64,000 nucleotides of DNA from Glaesserella parasuis (GTDB lineage: Bacteria > Pseudomonadota > Gammaproteobacteria > Enterobacterales > Pasteurellaceae). The first letter of the stretch is position 1; each line of letters opens with the position of its first letter. The notes below the pieces were generated by a model. It saw nothing but the letters and a program-made list of their open reading frames with translations, searched no databases and had not been told where the DNA came from. Shown here piece after piece: positions 8,621 through 17,160 of this stretch. Where the stretch lies: positions 1-64,000 of the forward strand of contig NZ_MUXW01000005.1 in the NCBI RefSeq assembly GCF_002015085.1. Direction: 5' to 3'. The position numbers and the translations under genes were made by a program.

Positions 8621-9380
8621 TTATTCCTTAAAAGGTAAATGTTGAGCCAAACTTGCCGTATCTATACGATAGGTTTTGGCTAGTTGATGAAGAGTGAGCA
8701 TAGCGGCTTTTTTCCCTTGTTGAAAGGCTGGCTGATGTTGTTTATCTAAAATCACAACGCTATCTGCAAGGTAATCGGCGTGCTGTGGGTGATGTGTAGT
8801 GATCAGTAACGTCATATTTTGTTGATGTAGTCGTTTAATTTGGTTCAGCAGACGAATTTGATTACCGAAATCAAGGCTTGAAGTTGGTTCGTCCATAATC
8901 AACATCTTGGCTTGCTGTGCAATGGCTCTGGCTATCAAAACTAACTGTTTCTCACTACCGCTTAATTGTGGATAGTAACGTTGAGCTAAATGTACAATAT
9001 TTAGCTGTTCCAATGCGTTAAAAGTAAGTTGTTTATCTTTATGGCTAGGGCTTTGATACCATTTTAGATAAGCCGAACGCCCCATTAAAACCATCTCTTC
9101 AACTGTAAAGGGAAATAAACTTTGATGCGCTTGCGGCACATAGGCAATTTGTTGGGCTAACTGTTGTGGTGAATAGGTAACAAGCGGTTGGTTTGCAAAG
9201 AAAATTTCCCCGTGCAATTTTGCTTGAGTACCCAATAACGTGCGTAAAAAGGTACTTTCCCTGCCCCATTTGCCCCTAACACACAGCAGATGTCATTTGT
9301 TCCCAGACGAAAATCGATCCCTGAGATCAAAGGCTGACTGGCATAGCCAATCGTTAGGTTTTTCGTTTCCAGTATCACAG
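8621..9380 (-). pseudogene. Decayed ABC transporter ATP-binding protein (FecE/BtuD type)
   Basis: The N-terminal part (VILETKNLTIGYASQPLISG, then VLGANGAGK) and the rest (TQAKLHGEIFFANQPL, AQQIAYVPQAHQSLFPF, the signature LSGSEKQLVLIARAIAQQ, Walker B MLIMDEPTSSLDFG and the switch LLITTHHPQHADYL) are in different frames. The break falls inside the Walker A motif: at about 9250-9258 the run after GGGCAGGG has one A too few, so GAGKST becomes GAGKVP. The gene also lacks its own start, being fused to the permease remnant. An ATP-uptake-type USS core is at 9180-9188. Confidence 0.85.
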
Positions 9381-9777
9381 TTACCAACAATACCGCACTA
9401 ATACCGCCGACAAATGCAAAAAGTTGCACATACCACATCGGCAAATTGCAAAAAATCGCCAACGAAGCCCCAAAACCAGCCCCTACAGATACGCCTAGAA
9501 TATCGGGGGAAACCAACGGGTTTTTAAACATCCCCTGATAGGTTGCCCCTGCACAAGCTAGTGCAGCTCCGACTAAGCAAGCAACAATAATCCGTGGCAC
9601 TCGAATATGCCATAACACCGTTTGAACTTGGTTGGTTTCGCATTCAACAGAGAAAGCACAAACGACCGCTTGCCACAGTGCTGTCGGCGAAATCGGATAC
9701 TTTCCGAGATTAAGCGAAAGCAAAATAGCCAGTAATAAGAGCAAACTCAATATCAGTAGCGACCGTTTGGAGATCAT
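9380..9777 (-). pseudogene. Truncated FecCD-type ABC permease
   Basis: The N-terminal ~133 residues of a cobalamin/siderophore-type permease: a first membrane segment (LLILSLLLLLAILLSL), then LWHIRVPRIIVACLVGAALA and ATYQGMFKNPLVSPDILGV, which are hallmark FecCD sequences. Near 9380 the permease reading (GGISAVLLV) runs in frame straight into the start of the ATPase (TVILETKNLTIGY). Family permeases have about 330 residues, so roughly 200 residues are deleted, joining two genes. It cannot form a channel. Confidence 0.85.
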
Positions 9778-9790
9778 CTCAACCGAACAT

Positions 9791-10798
9791 TTATCTACCT
9801 TTCGGTAATAATTCGTTAGCCTGTGCGTCAGTTAAATCAATATGATAAAACAACTTGTAAAAGGTATTTAACTCAGGAATAAATACCTTCGGTTCACCGC
9901 CTGACAAATGGTGTTGTAGCCATTTCATACCTAACAAACGATTTAAACTTGGTGGCGAGTCTAACCAACCAAAAGGTTGATGTGGGATTAAATAGACTTG
10001 CTTATTTTTCACCGCATCTAGTGCTTGCCATTGCGGTGCTTCCCAAATCATTTGATAAAATTCAGGAAATTGCGTAAAAATGATGTCAGGGTTCCATTGC
10101 AAAAGCTGTTCCATTGACACTTTCGCCAAACCTTTATGTTCCCCTTCCACCACATTTTTCAACCCGACCAGTTCCATCGCCTCCGTATGGATTGAACCTT
10201 TAAAGCCTGTTTCCAAGCCGTCGGCACCTCGTGCAAGATAAGCGGTTTTTGCAACATTTTTCGCAGAACCAACCGCTTGTTTTAAGGTTTCTTCCGCATA
10301 TTTTGCCAAGGTTTCAGCCTGTTTCGTCTGCCCCACAATTTTATCTAATTCACGCAACAATTCCGGGGTACGTTCAAGTTTACCGTCCAATAAAACATAA
10401 GACACTTGAGTATGAGCTTGAGTTTTCTTTGCTTGATCAAGATAGTTTGGTGACACATTACCCACATCGACAATCAAGTCAGGGGATAACGCTACGATTT
10501 TTTCAGGCGATAAACTACTATTTTTGCCCGAAACTCTCCCTAGCGTTTCTAATTTCTGTAACGTTTCAGGGAATAATTTGCCTGATGTCGATTGCATTTT
10601 GAAGCTGGCAAACCCGGCTAATTTTTCAGGGGCAACAGCAAGTAACACAACATCACTTGGATTACCTGCACTGATAATTTTTTGTACACGCTCAGCTTTG
10701 GGTAAATCGCCCAAATGGGTACTGATCGGCTGCTCATTGGCAGACACACCACTTGTCACAAACGCCAACAAAACGAATGCAGAAAGAAATTTTTTCAT
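9791..10798 (-). CDS. ABC transporter periplasmic binding protein (siderophore/cobalamin/metal type)
   Basis: A cluster A-II/III (FecB/BtuF fold) periplasmic binding protein of 335 residues with a signal peptide (about 1-20, cut after GVSA). The reading shows the typical two-lobed pattern: KIVALSPDLIVDVGN in the first lobe, a long connecting helix (PELLRELDKIVGQTKQAETLAKYAEE), and VSMEQLLQWNPDIIFTQFPEF in the second lobe. The ligand is unknown; iron-siderophore, cobalamin or another metal chelate are all possible. It is the first gene of the operon and intact, while permease, ATPase and methyltransferase behind it are broken, so it is probably an orphan or borrows another transporter. Confidence 0.85.
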   Translation of the reverse strand: MKKFLSAFVLLAFVTSGVSANEQPISTHLGDLPKAERVQKIISAGNPSDVVLLAVAPEKLAGFASFKMQSTSGKLFPETLQKLETLGRVSGKNSSLSPEKIVALSPDLIVDVGNVSPNYLDQAKKTQAHTQVSYVLLDGKLERTPELLRELDKIVGQTKQAETLAKYAEETLKQAVGSAKNVAKTAYLARGADGLETGFKGSIHTEAMELVGLKNVVEGEHKGLAKVSMEQLLQWNPDIIFTQFPEFYQMIWEAPQWQALDAVKNKQVYLIPHQPFGWLDSPPSLNRLLGMKWLQHHLSGGEPKVFIPELNTFYKLFYHIDLTDAQANELLPKGR

Positions 10799-10899
10799 AA
10801 TCTAGCACCTGTGATTAAGATAAAATCATTATATTTAAAATTATATAACGATGGAGATTGATCAACAAGTCAATACATTATGTAAATTTTTGCAAAAAA

Positions 10900-10913
10900 T
10901 GAATGATCGTTCA
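10900..10913. promoter_or_regulatory. Candidate TetR-type operator upstream of efflux lipoprotein
   Basis: TGAATGATCGTTCA is a near-perfect palindrome (one mismatched pair) of the kind bound by AcrR/TetR-family repressors of efflux genes. It lies ~70 bases upstream of the outer-membrane efflux gene. No TetR gene is in the window. The assignment is by pattern only. Confidence 0.4.
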
Positions 10914-10929
10914 GTTTAGAGCTAGTCGA

Positions 10930-10968
10930 AATGGGGCGTTTTCTTTAAAATACGCCCCATTATTTTTT
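10930..10968 (+). terminator. Intrinsic terminator or attenuator in the efflux-gene leader
   Basis: AATGGGGCGT pairs with ACGCCCCATT and is followed by ATTTTTT. It ends ~16 bases before the start codon at 10985 and no plus-strand gene precedes it, so it is either an attenuator or the scar of a lost upstream gene. The minus strand has no T-run behind it, so it does not serve the binding-protein gene. Confidence 0.7.
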
Positions 10969-10984
10969 AATCAAGGAATTTTTA

Positions 10985-12373
10985 ATGAAAGTGTCAAAAC
11001 TTACTTTTACATTACTTTCTGCACTGGTACTTTCAGCTTGTACCAATATGAGCAACGATGGCTCTCTACAAAAAGCACAGCAAGATTATCAACAATATCA
11101 AGATATTACCAAACAATATCAAATCAATGAGCAATGGTGGTTAGGCTATAATGATACTCAGCTTAACCGCTTAGTTGAAACGGCACTTGCCAATAATATC
11201 AATTTGGCAAAAACAGCTATTTCTGTGAATAAAGCCTTATATAACGCAAACTTAGTGGGTGCAAATTTAGTTCCGACTTTCACCGCTTCGGAAAAATCTT
11301 CTGCTTCCAAAGGGGTTGGATCTAGCAGTAACCTAAACTCGACAGGAACATCAAGTATTGGTCATCAAATTGGCTTGAACCTAAGTTATACCCTTGATTT
11401 ATGGGGGCGTTTAAGAGATACCGCAAGTGCGGCAGAGTGGGAACATAAAGCAACCCAAGAAGATTTACAAGCGGCGAGATTATCCCTAATTAATGCCGTT
11501 GTAAGTAGCTATTACAATCTTGCCTATTATCAAGATGCGATCCGCATTACGCAGCAGAGCGTGAAAAGCTATGAGCAGATCAACCACATTTTAAGCAACA
11601 AATTCAAACAGGGATTAATCGACCAACTTAGCGTAGATCAATCAATGCAAGCGGTGCTTTCTGCACAAAATGCCTTAATCAACTTACAATCAGCTCAAAA
11701 ATCAAGTGAACAAGTTTTGCGTAATTTGCTAAATTTAAAACCAAACGAACCGCTTGTAGTCAATTATCCAAGTATTCTTAAGGTTAAATTACAAGATGTT
11801 GATGTGAATGTTCCTGTTTCAACCATTGCTAATCGTCCAGATGTACTGGCAAGCCTAAAACGTTTACAAGGGGCATTTAAAAACCTCACCGCAACTGAAA
11901 ATAGCTGGTTCCCGACAGTCACATTAGGGGGAAGCCTAACAGGAAGTTCAACGAAGTTTAACAATACGTCAGATAACCTTGTTGCTGGTGGCGTGGTGTC
12001 TTTTGATTTGCCGTTCTTAGATTGGAACAGAGTACAAAATAACATTAAGATTTCAGAAGAGGGTTATAAGCTGGCTAAATTGAACTATGAACAGACAGTA
12101 ACAACCGCATTAAATGAAATCGACACCTACTATTCCACTTACCAACTGTCAAAAAGTGGCTATGCGAATTTACAGAAAAAATATGAGTACGATAGAAAAA
12201 TCAGCGGATATTATAAAAACCGCTACGATCAAGGTATCTCTGAATTGCGTGAATGGCTAAGTGCAATGAACACCGAACGTAGCTCAGAACTTTCATTGCT
12301 TGAAAATAAATACACCCTGCTCAAAAATGAGAATGCCATTTATCAGGCAATGGCTGGGAAATATCGCAAATAG
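10985..12373 (+). CDS. RND-type efflux outer-membrane lipoprotein (NodT/TolC family)
   Basis: The outer-membrane channel of tripartite drug or metal efflux pumps. It has 462 residues with a lipoprotein signal LLSALVLSAC (lipidated Cys about 19). The tandem OEP repeats are visible: WWLGYNDTQLNRLVETALANN with LSYTLDLWGRLRD in the first half, and NRPDVLASLKRL with GGVVSFDLPFLDWNRV in the second. This corresponds to the CusC/OprM-like branch, which is lipidated, unlike TolC itself. A start with AAGGAA upstream is clear. No membrane-fusion or RND pump gene is adjacent, so it must pair with a pump encoded elsewhere or is a remnant of a lost operon. Confidence 0.9.
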   Translation: MKVSKLTFTLLSALVLSACTNMSNDGSLQKAQQDYQQYQDITKQYQINEQWWLGYNDTQLNRLVETALANNINLAKTAISVNKALYNANLVGANLVPTFTASEKSSASKGVGSSSNLNSTGTSSIGHQIGLNLSYTLDLWGRLRDTASAAEWEHKATQEDLQAARLSLINAVVSSYYNLAYYQDAIRITQQSVKSYEQINHILSNKFKQGLIDQLSVDQSMQAVLSAQNALINLQSAQKSSEQVLRNLLNLKPNEPLVVNYPSILKVKLQDVDVNVPVSTIANRPDVLASLKRLQGAFKNLTATENSWFPTVTLGGSLTGSSTKFNNTSDNLVAGGVVSFDLPFLDWNRVQNNIKISEEGYKLAKLNYEQTVTTALNEIDTYYSTYQLSKSGYANLQKKYEYDRKISGYYKNRYDQGISELREWLSAMNTERSSELSLLENKYTLLKNENAIYQAMAGKYRK

Positions 12374-12393
12374 TATATTTAAGTATAATAGCA

Positions 12394-12431
12394 GTGAGAA
12401 ATTAAGCTGCGCCTCTAATTTCTCACCTTTT
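12394..12431. terminator. Bidirectional terminator between efflux gene and rnt
   Basis: GTGAGAAATTA at 12394-12404 pairs perfectly with TAATTTCTCAC at 12416-12426, followed by CTTTT on the plus strand. It sits between two convergent genes and can serve both, though the T-tracts are short. Confidence 0.65.
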
Positions 12432-12432
12432 A

Positions 12433-13083
12433 CTACATTCTAGCCTTTAAATCGGGAAACCCACCCAAATCCTTCAACTTATTCACCATTGCACAAAACA
12501 GCTCTGCAGTGCGTTCCGTATCGTACAAGGCAGAATGGGCTTGTTTGCCGTCAAAAGGAATTTGTGCCATTTGGCAGGCTTTGACTAAGACCGTTTGTCC
12601 ATACATAAAACCAGCCAAGGTTGCAGTATCAAACATTGCAAAAGGGTGGAACGGATCTCGTTTGGCATTAATGCGTTTTACCGCCGCTTGTAGAAATGCC
12701 TGATCAAAAGTCGCATTGTGTGCCACAATCACAGCACGTTGGCAGCCGTTGTCTTTTACCGCTTTGCGTACCATTTTAAACATCTCGGTAATGGCAACAT
12801 CTTCTGGCACAGCACCACGCTCTGCATTATCTACATCAATTCCATTTACTTTTAATGCCTCTGGATTGATATTGGCATTTTCAAAAGGTTTAACGTGGCG
12901 ATGAAATTTTTCATCTAAATGCAAATAGCCATCGTCGTCCATTTTTAGCGTAATCGCCGCAATTTCTAACAATGCGTCCGTTTGAGCATTTAATCCCCCC
13001 GTTTCGACATCAACCACAACAGGAAGATAGCCACGAAAGCGATTTTTCAATAGATTGTAATTGGTTGCTTCTGTTTCAGCCAT
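12433..13083 (-). CDS. rnt: Ribonuclease T
   Basis: A DEDD-family 3'-5' exoribonuclease that trims tRNA and 5S/23S rRNA ends. It has 216 residues. The acidic residues of ExoI are in VVVDVETGG (Asp25, Glu27), the second motif in AHNATFDQAFL and the third in QAHSALYDTERTAELF, with the general-base His. The start codon overlaps the gloA stop by one base (TAATG), the usual gloA-rnt arrangement in Pasteurellaceae and enterics, so it probably depends on the gloA transcript. Confidence 0.95.
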   Translation of the reverse strand: MAETEATNYNLLKNRFRGYLPVVVDVETGGLNAQTDALLEIAAITLKMDDDGYLHLDEKFHRHVKPFENANINPEALKVNGIDVDNAERGAVPEDVAITEMFKMVRKAVKDNGCQRAVIVAHNATFDQAFLQAAVKRINAKRDPFHPFAMFDTATLAGFMYGQTVLVKACQMAQIPFDGKQAHSALYDTERTAELFCAMVNKLKDLGGFPDLKARM

Positions 13084-13487
13084 TAACCTAACGCCTTTTG
13101 TGCATCTTTGTTGGCGATAAATTCGATTTTGTAACCGTCAGGATCTTCTACAAACGCAATCACGGTTCTACCACCTAACACAGGACCAGCCTCACGAGTG
13201 ACCTTTCCACCTGCTTGACGAACCGCTTCAACCGTTGCGTAAATATCATCTACACCGATAGCGATGTGTCCGTAGGCAGTGCCTAATTCATAGCTCTCAA
13301 CTCCCCAGTTATACGTCAGCTCAAGCACGGCACTTTCGCTTTCATCTGCATAGCCTAAAAATGCAAGGGTATATTTTTATTGCTCATTCTCGCTGGTGCG
13401 TAATAAACGCATACCAAGCACTTCTGTGTAAAATTTGATAGAACGTTCTAGGTTTCCTACTCGCAACATTGTATGTAAAATTCGCAT
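13083..13487 (-). pseudogene. gloA: Lactoylglutathione lyase with internal stop
   Basis: Glyoxalase I isomerises the methylglyoxal-glutathione adduct to S-lactoylglutathione. The ATG at 13485-13487 (AAGAGG upstream) starts MRILHTMLRVGNLERS, exactly as in E. coli GloA. After LLRTSENEQ a TAA stop stands at 13377-13379, where E. coli has Tyr (EYKYS). The same frame then continues with KYTLAFLGY, AVLELTYNWGVESYELGTAYGHIA and FVEDPDGYKIEFI to a normal C-terminus, total 134 codons. All other conserved positions are kept, including His5, the Glu of LELTYN and the His of YGHIA. This is either a recent TAT/TAC-to-TAA nonsense mutation or a sequencing error. Confidence 0.85.
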
Positions 13488-13567
13488 CGTAAAATCCTCT
13501 TAAAAATAGAAAAAAGTGCCAATATTATGGCATAATCTCGCCCTAAAATCATTTTTGAATTGAAACT

Positions 13568-14392
13568 ATGGCTCACGATCACGATACACCTTCTAAATTA
13601 GAAATCGCCACGCACGCTATTTTGCCGTTGGTGACGATGTTATTGATTGAAATGTCACTCAATCACTATTTTGCACCACAAAATGCAATCTTTGTTTCGC
13701 CTTATCTGCTCACCTTTTTTAGCGTTTGTTTGATTAGCTTCGTGGTGCTGTGGAAAGGGCAAATTTGCCCAGGGCAAAAAGGGCGTTTAACGGCTATTCT
13801 GCCTTGGTTCTTGGTCTTTGCGGTGGGTAATTTTCTCTATTCTCTTGTCTTTACCCCGAAGCATTCGCCTGCATTAGTCGCTGGATTTGCTTCTGTTATT
13901 CTGCCGTTTATCTATTGGAAATTACCTAAAGATAAAGAGATTTATCGTACGGTAATTTATTGTGGCTTAGGCATCACCGCCATTGGTATGCTGCAATATT
14001 TGCTGATTTATTGGTATGAAGTACCGTCGCTGTTTAACTGGATTAGAGCCAATAATTTTGCCCAGATTTTACTCGGTATTTTATTAAGCGGTTGGTATTT
14101 AATGCTAGCGAAAAGCCGTTTGGAAGGCTTTTTAAAACTGTTGGTATTGTTAGCACTTATGGTATTAATCATCAACTATGTTTGGGTGATTTTCGTGTTA
14201 TATCAACAACTTGCGATTATGCCTGAGATGGTGATTTATCCTTACTTTATCTTCTTTGGGGTTCAGTTTGTGATTTTGATGATGTTAGCTTGGTTGCTAC
14301 TCGGCAAACAGGGAAAAAACATCAAAAATCCAACCGCTTGGACGGTCGCTACCTTCCTTGCAATGCTTTATCCATTAACAAATATTCTCTAA
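13568..14392 (+). CDS. Conserved multi-pass membrane protein of unknown function
   Basis: 274 residues with about eight hydrophobic segments, for example LLTFFSVCLISFVVLW, LPWFLVFAVGNFLYSLVF, LVVLLALMVLIINYVWVIFV-like stretches and YFIFFGVQFVILMMLAWLLL. The N-terminus MAHDHDTPSKLE is polar and His/Asp-rich and may lie in the cytosol. I recognise no functional motif. It ends directly against the ydbH start (no gap), so the two are co-transcribed, and it may take part in the same envelope pathway. Confidence 0.8.
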   Translation: MAHDHDTPSKLEIATHAILPLVTMLLIEMSLNHYFAPQNAIFVSPYLLTFFSVCLISFVVLWKGQICPGQKGRLTAILPWFLVFAVGNFLYSLVFTPKHSPALVAGFASVILPFIYWKLPKDKEIYRTVIYCGLGITAIGMLQYLLIYWYEVPSLFNWIRANNFAQILLGILLSGWYLMLAKSRLEGFLKLLVLLALMVLIINYVWVIFVLYQQLAIMPEMVIYPYFIFFGVQFVILMMLAWLLLGKQGKNIKNPTAWTVATFLAMLYPLTNIL

Positions 14393-17110
14393 ATGTTACG
14401 CAGAAGCCTATTGATTATCGGTGCGGTACTTGCCATTTTAATGGCTGGCGGTGCATCGTTGCTTTCAGGCTCTCAATTAGCTTCTGCGATTAATCTTGTA
14501 TTGCCAACGGGCTGGAAAATAGAAACACCCTATGGTATTGAGCCACATTTAGAAAAAGCAATCCTGCCACAATTTACTATTTACTATCAACATTGTCCGA
14601 TTATTTCGGCAGAGAGCCTTTCGGTGCAATGGCTTGATGAACAATCTATTCGTCTTAATCAAGCGACTGTTGATTACGCCTGCGTATCTCTTTTTCCTAA
14701 ATCGGAAAAAAGCCAAACCGATCCCACAGAAACCATTAAAACGATCCTTGCGTTACTGCCAGAAGGTAACATAGAAATCAAATCTTTGGCGTGGAAAAAT
14801 CTTCCCAACGAAATGCACGAACGTTTGAAGGGATTACTGCAATCACCAAGTGAAATTAAATTTGCATTTTTTCAGCAAAAACTGACCGCTTACATTAAGC
14901 AACAAGCGGTCACATTTGACGCAAATTTTGCAAATCAGCAACTCACCACACAACTTAGCTATCAACCAAATAATGATGAGCAACATCACGTAACACTTTC
15001 TGCTCAGTTAGATGAACATTTTCTAGCATTGCCCGAGCAACTTAGCTTGGATTATCAGTGGCATTTGCCTGAAGCCTTGATTGCGGAACCAAGTTTGCAA
15101 CAAGGACATTCAACGCTCAACTGGTATAAACAAAATCAACAACTTCACGGAAATTGGCAGTTAAATTCCGCCATAACACCTGAAAATCAGTTCAACTTGC
15201 CGTTTCATTTTGATACGCAAAGCCTGACGATTGAAAAAGGGAAAATTGATTGGCAACTCTCAAATGATTTTCCGCTCAATGCATATCTGACAACTACGAT
15301 TAGTCCTAACCGTTTTTCCTTAGATGAGCTTTATCCGATAAAAACGGCGGTGCGTATCAGCTTACTTACTCAAAATGCCAAAGGGAAAGGCAATGTTGTG
15401 ATCAGTAGTCCACAAGGGGAAATTCAGCAAGACAGTTTGATTTTGCCACTACAAATTACAGGTAATATCAAACAAGGTGAGCATATTTTATATAGCACTA
15501 TTCCTTTAGATGTAAGGGGAAAATTTGATGATCTCACCTTACGCTTTTTGCAAGGTGCTTTGTTACGTCTAACTGGGACTGAACGCTTTCTTACCATCAA
15601 CGATTTGCGTTTTCCCCTTGCTGGCGTACGGGTAGATAAGCAGGGCATTCATGGTCGATTGCAAGCGATTTTCCGTGGAGAAAGCCCTGACTTTAAAAAT
15701 ATTGAAATGCGGTTGGACGGTTATGCCAACAATTTCAAAGCGGGATCATTACACTTTTTCCAAGATCCAACCGATAAAAAAGCGGTGAAAGATCAATGGA
15801 ATTGGCGTTTTTGGGGCAGTTCGCAAATAAAAGCCTTAAACCGACCGCTTGCGGTGTCTGGGCGTGGTGTGTGGCATAAAGATTTGGTGCAACTATCTGA
15901 ATTTAAAGGTAGTCTGGAACAGATTGGTAAAAATGGGGTATCCATTCCCAAAACAGAGCTGGTTTTGAATGAGCCGATTAACTTTGATTACGATAAATTT
16001 CATCTCACTGGGGGAATAAAACTCTTTTCTCCGCAGATTAATTTTGCCTATGGTGGCACTTTAGAAAAGCCAACGGCACACTTAAATTTTTACGGCGAAG
16101 TGGAAAATCTTAACTTTAGGGGTGATGTTACCGCTAATCAATTAGGACCGATTAAACTCTTTGCTCGCCGAAAATTAACCAATAATGCCAGTGATTTAAT
16201 CGGTAAGCTATATTGGTCAGAGCAACCTGCAAATGTATTCCAAAGCCTTTTTCCTTTTAGAAACCAATGGGTCATCACAAACGGTACCATCAAAGGTGAA
16301 ACGTCATTTAGTGCGAATGCAGCTCGTGGGCTGATGGCTGGCGGGCATTTTGCTATTCGCAACGGTGCGGTTTCTCTACCAAACGGTGAGATCAAGGGCA
16401 TTGATTTCTCACTCCCTTATCAATACAAACAGGGCGAAGTAGATATTGGTGTGAAAAAAGCCCTTGATGTGAATATTGATGAAGTGAATATGGGTATTCC
16501 GATAACCAATGTCAAAGTAAAAATTCAAGGACACTTACCTTACACTAAACGTAAGCCTCTGTTTTTACGAGAGTTAAGTTTAAATTTGCTTGATGGACGT
16601 TTAAATATCGAACACTTTGCCCTGCCACAAACGAAAATCGCTTATTTAAAGCTGTTTGATATTCGTTTTGAACGCATTTTAGAATTGGCACAGTATCACC
16701 AACTGGATTTAACTGGCAAATTCAACGGTATCTTTCCGTTTTGGCTGTCGGGTAAACCTTGCTACATCTGCAATGGAACATTGACACAAGCGGATAGATC
16801 TTACCTAAAATTTACCCCTGAATTGCTTGAAGCGATTAAACAAGGGGGCTATACGGAACAGATTTTGGCTTATATGGTCAATAAAAGTGAGATTGACGAT
16901 TTCACCGCAACGGTGAATTTAGACAGTAAAGGCGATATGGATTTATCAGCTAAAATCCATTCTAGATTGACTGAGCATAAACAAGCGAAAGTCAATTTGA
17001 ATTATAACCATAAAGAGAATATGTTCGACCTGTGGAAATTGATTAACTACGGTTCTCAGTTTGAGCAGAATATTGAGCACTCAATCTATAAACAATTAGA
17101 TAAACAATAA
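14393..17110 (+). CDS. ydbH: YdbH-family intermembrane phospholipid transport protein
   Basis: An AsmA/TamB-like bridge protein spanning the periplasm from the inner membrane. In E. coli YdbH, TamB and YhdP share phospholipid transport to the outer membrane, and YdbH works with the lipoprotein YnbE. It has 905 residues, with one N-terminal membrane anchor (LLIIGAVLAILMAGGASLL), a long beta-rich middle (about 60-760) and the typical C-terminal YdbH region with CYICNGTLTQADRSYLKFTPELLEAI and INYGSQFEQNIEHSIYKQL. The start directly follows the stop of the preceding membrane protein. Its partner ynbE lies 3.8 kb further on instead of next door. An inverted pair of uptake-signal cores lies inside the gene at 14884-14911. 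Confidence 0.88.
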   Translation: MLRRSLLIIGAVLAILMAGGASLLSGSQLASAINLVLPTGWKIETPYGIEPHLEKAILPQFTIYYQHCPIISAESLSVQWLDEQSIRLNQATVDYACVSLFPKSEKSQTDPTETIKTILALLPEGNIEIKSLAWKNLPNEMHERLKGLLQSPSEIKFAFFQQKLTAYIKQQAVTFDANFANQQLTTQLSYQPNNDEQHHVTLSAQLDEHFLALPEQLSLDYQWHLPEALIAEPSLQQGHSTLNWYKQNQQLHGNWQLNSAITPENQFNLPFHFDTQSLTIEKGKIDWQLSNDFPLNAYLTTTISPNRFSLDELYPIKTAVRISLLTQNAKGKGNVVISSPQGEIQQDSLILPLQITGNIKQGEHILYSTIPLDVRGKFDDLTLRFLQGALLRLTGTERFLTINDLRFPLAGVRVDKQGIHGRLQAIFRGESPDFKNIEMRLDGYANNFKAGSLHFFQDPTDKKAVKDQWNWRFWGSSQIKALNRPLAVSGRGVWHKDLVQLSEFKGSLEQIGKNGVSIPKTELVLNEPINFDYDKFHLTGGIKLFSPQINFAYGGTLEKPTAHLNFYGEVENLNFRGDVTANQLGPIKLFARRKLTNNASDLIGKLYWSEQPANVFQSLFPFRNQWVITNGTIKGETSFSANAARGLMAGGHFAIRNGAVSLPNGEIKGIDFSLPYQYKQGEVDIGVKKALDVNIDEVNMGIPITNVKVKIQGHLPYTKRKPLFLRELSLNLLDGRLNIEHFALPQTKIAYLKLFDIRFERILELAQYHQLDLTGKFNGIFPFWLSGKPCYICNGTLTQADRSYLKFTPELLEAIKQGGYTEQILAYMVNKSEIDDFTATVNLDSKGDMDLSAKIHSRLTEHKQAKVNLNYNHKENMFDLWKLINYGSQFEQNIEHSIYKQLDKQ
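14884..14911. repeat. Inverted pair of Apl-type DNA-uptake signals inside ydbH
   Basis: GACCGCTT at 14884-14891 and AAGCGGTC at 14904-14911 face each other with 12 bases between, and CATTTGACGCAAATTTTGCAA follows, resembling the AT-rich extension of the uptake signal. Inverted uptake-signal pairs usually lie in terminators, but here they lie in a coding sequence. Confidence 0.65.
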
Positions 17111-17160
17111 CCGCACTCAGTACATGCTAAAGGCTCAGAATTATCTAAGCCACTTATTTA

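Noticed and set aside
9791..10798. Molybdate-binding MolA
   Set aside because: The sequence has the same fold class but does not follow H. influenzae MolA; the ligand was left open.
10903..11130. Plus-strand reading frame overlapping the start of the efflux gene
   Set aside because: It runs in another frame through the terminator hairpin and the efflux gene start, and has no recognisable product. The efflux gene has a lipobox and ribosome-binding site.
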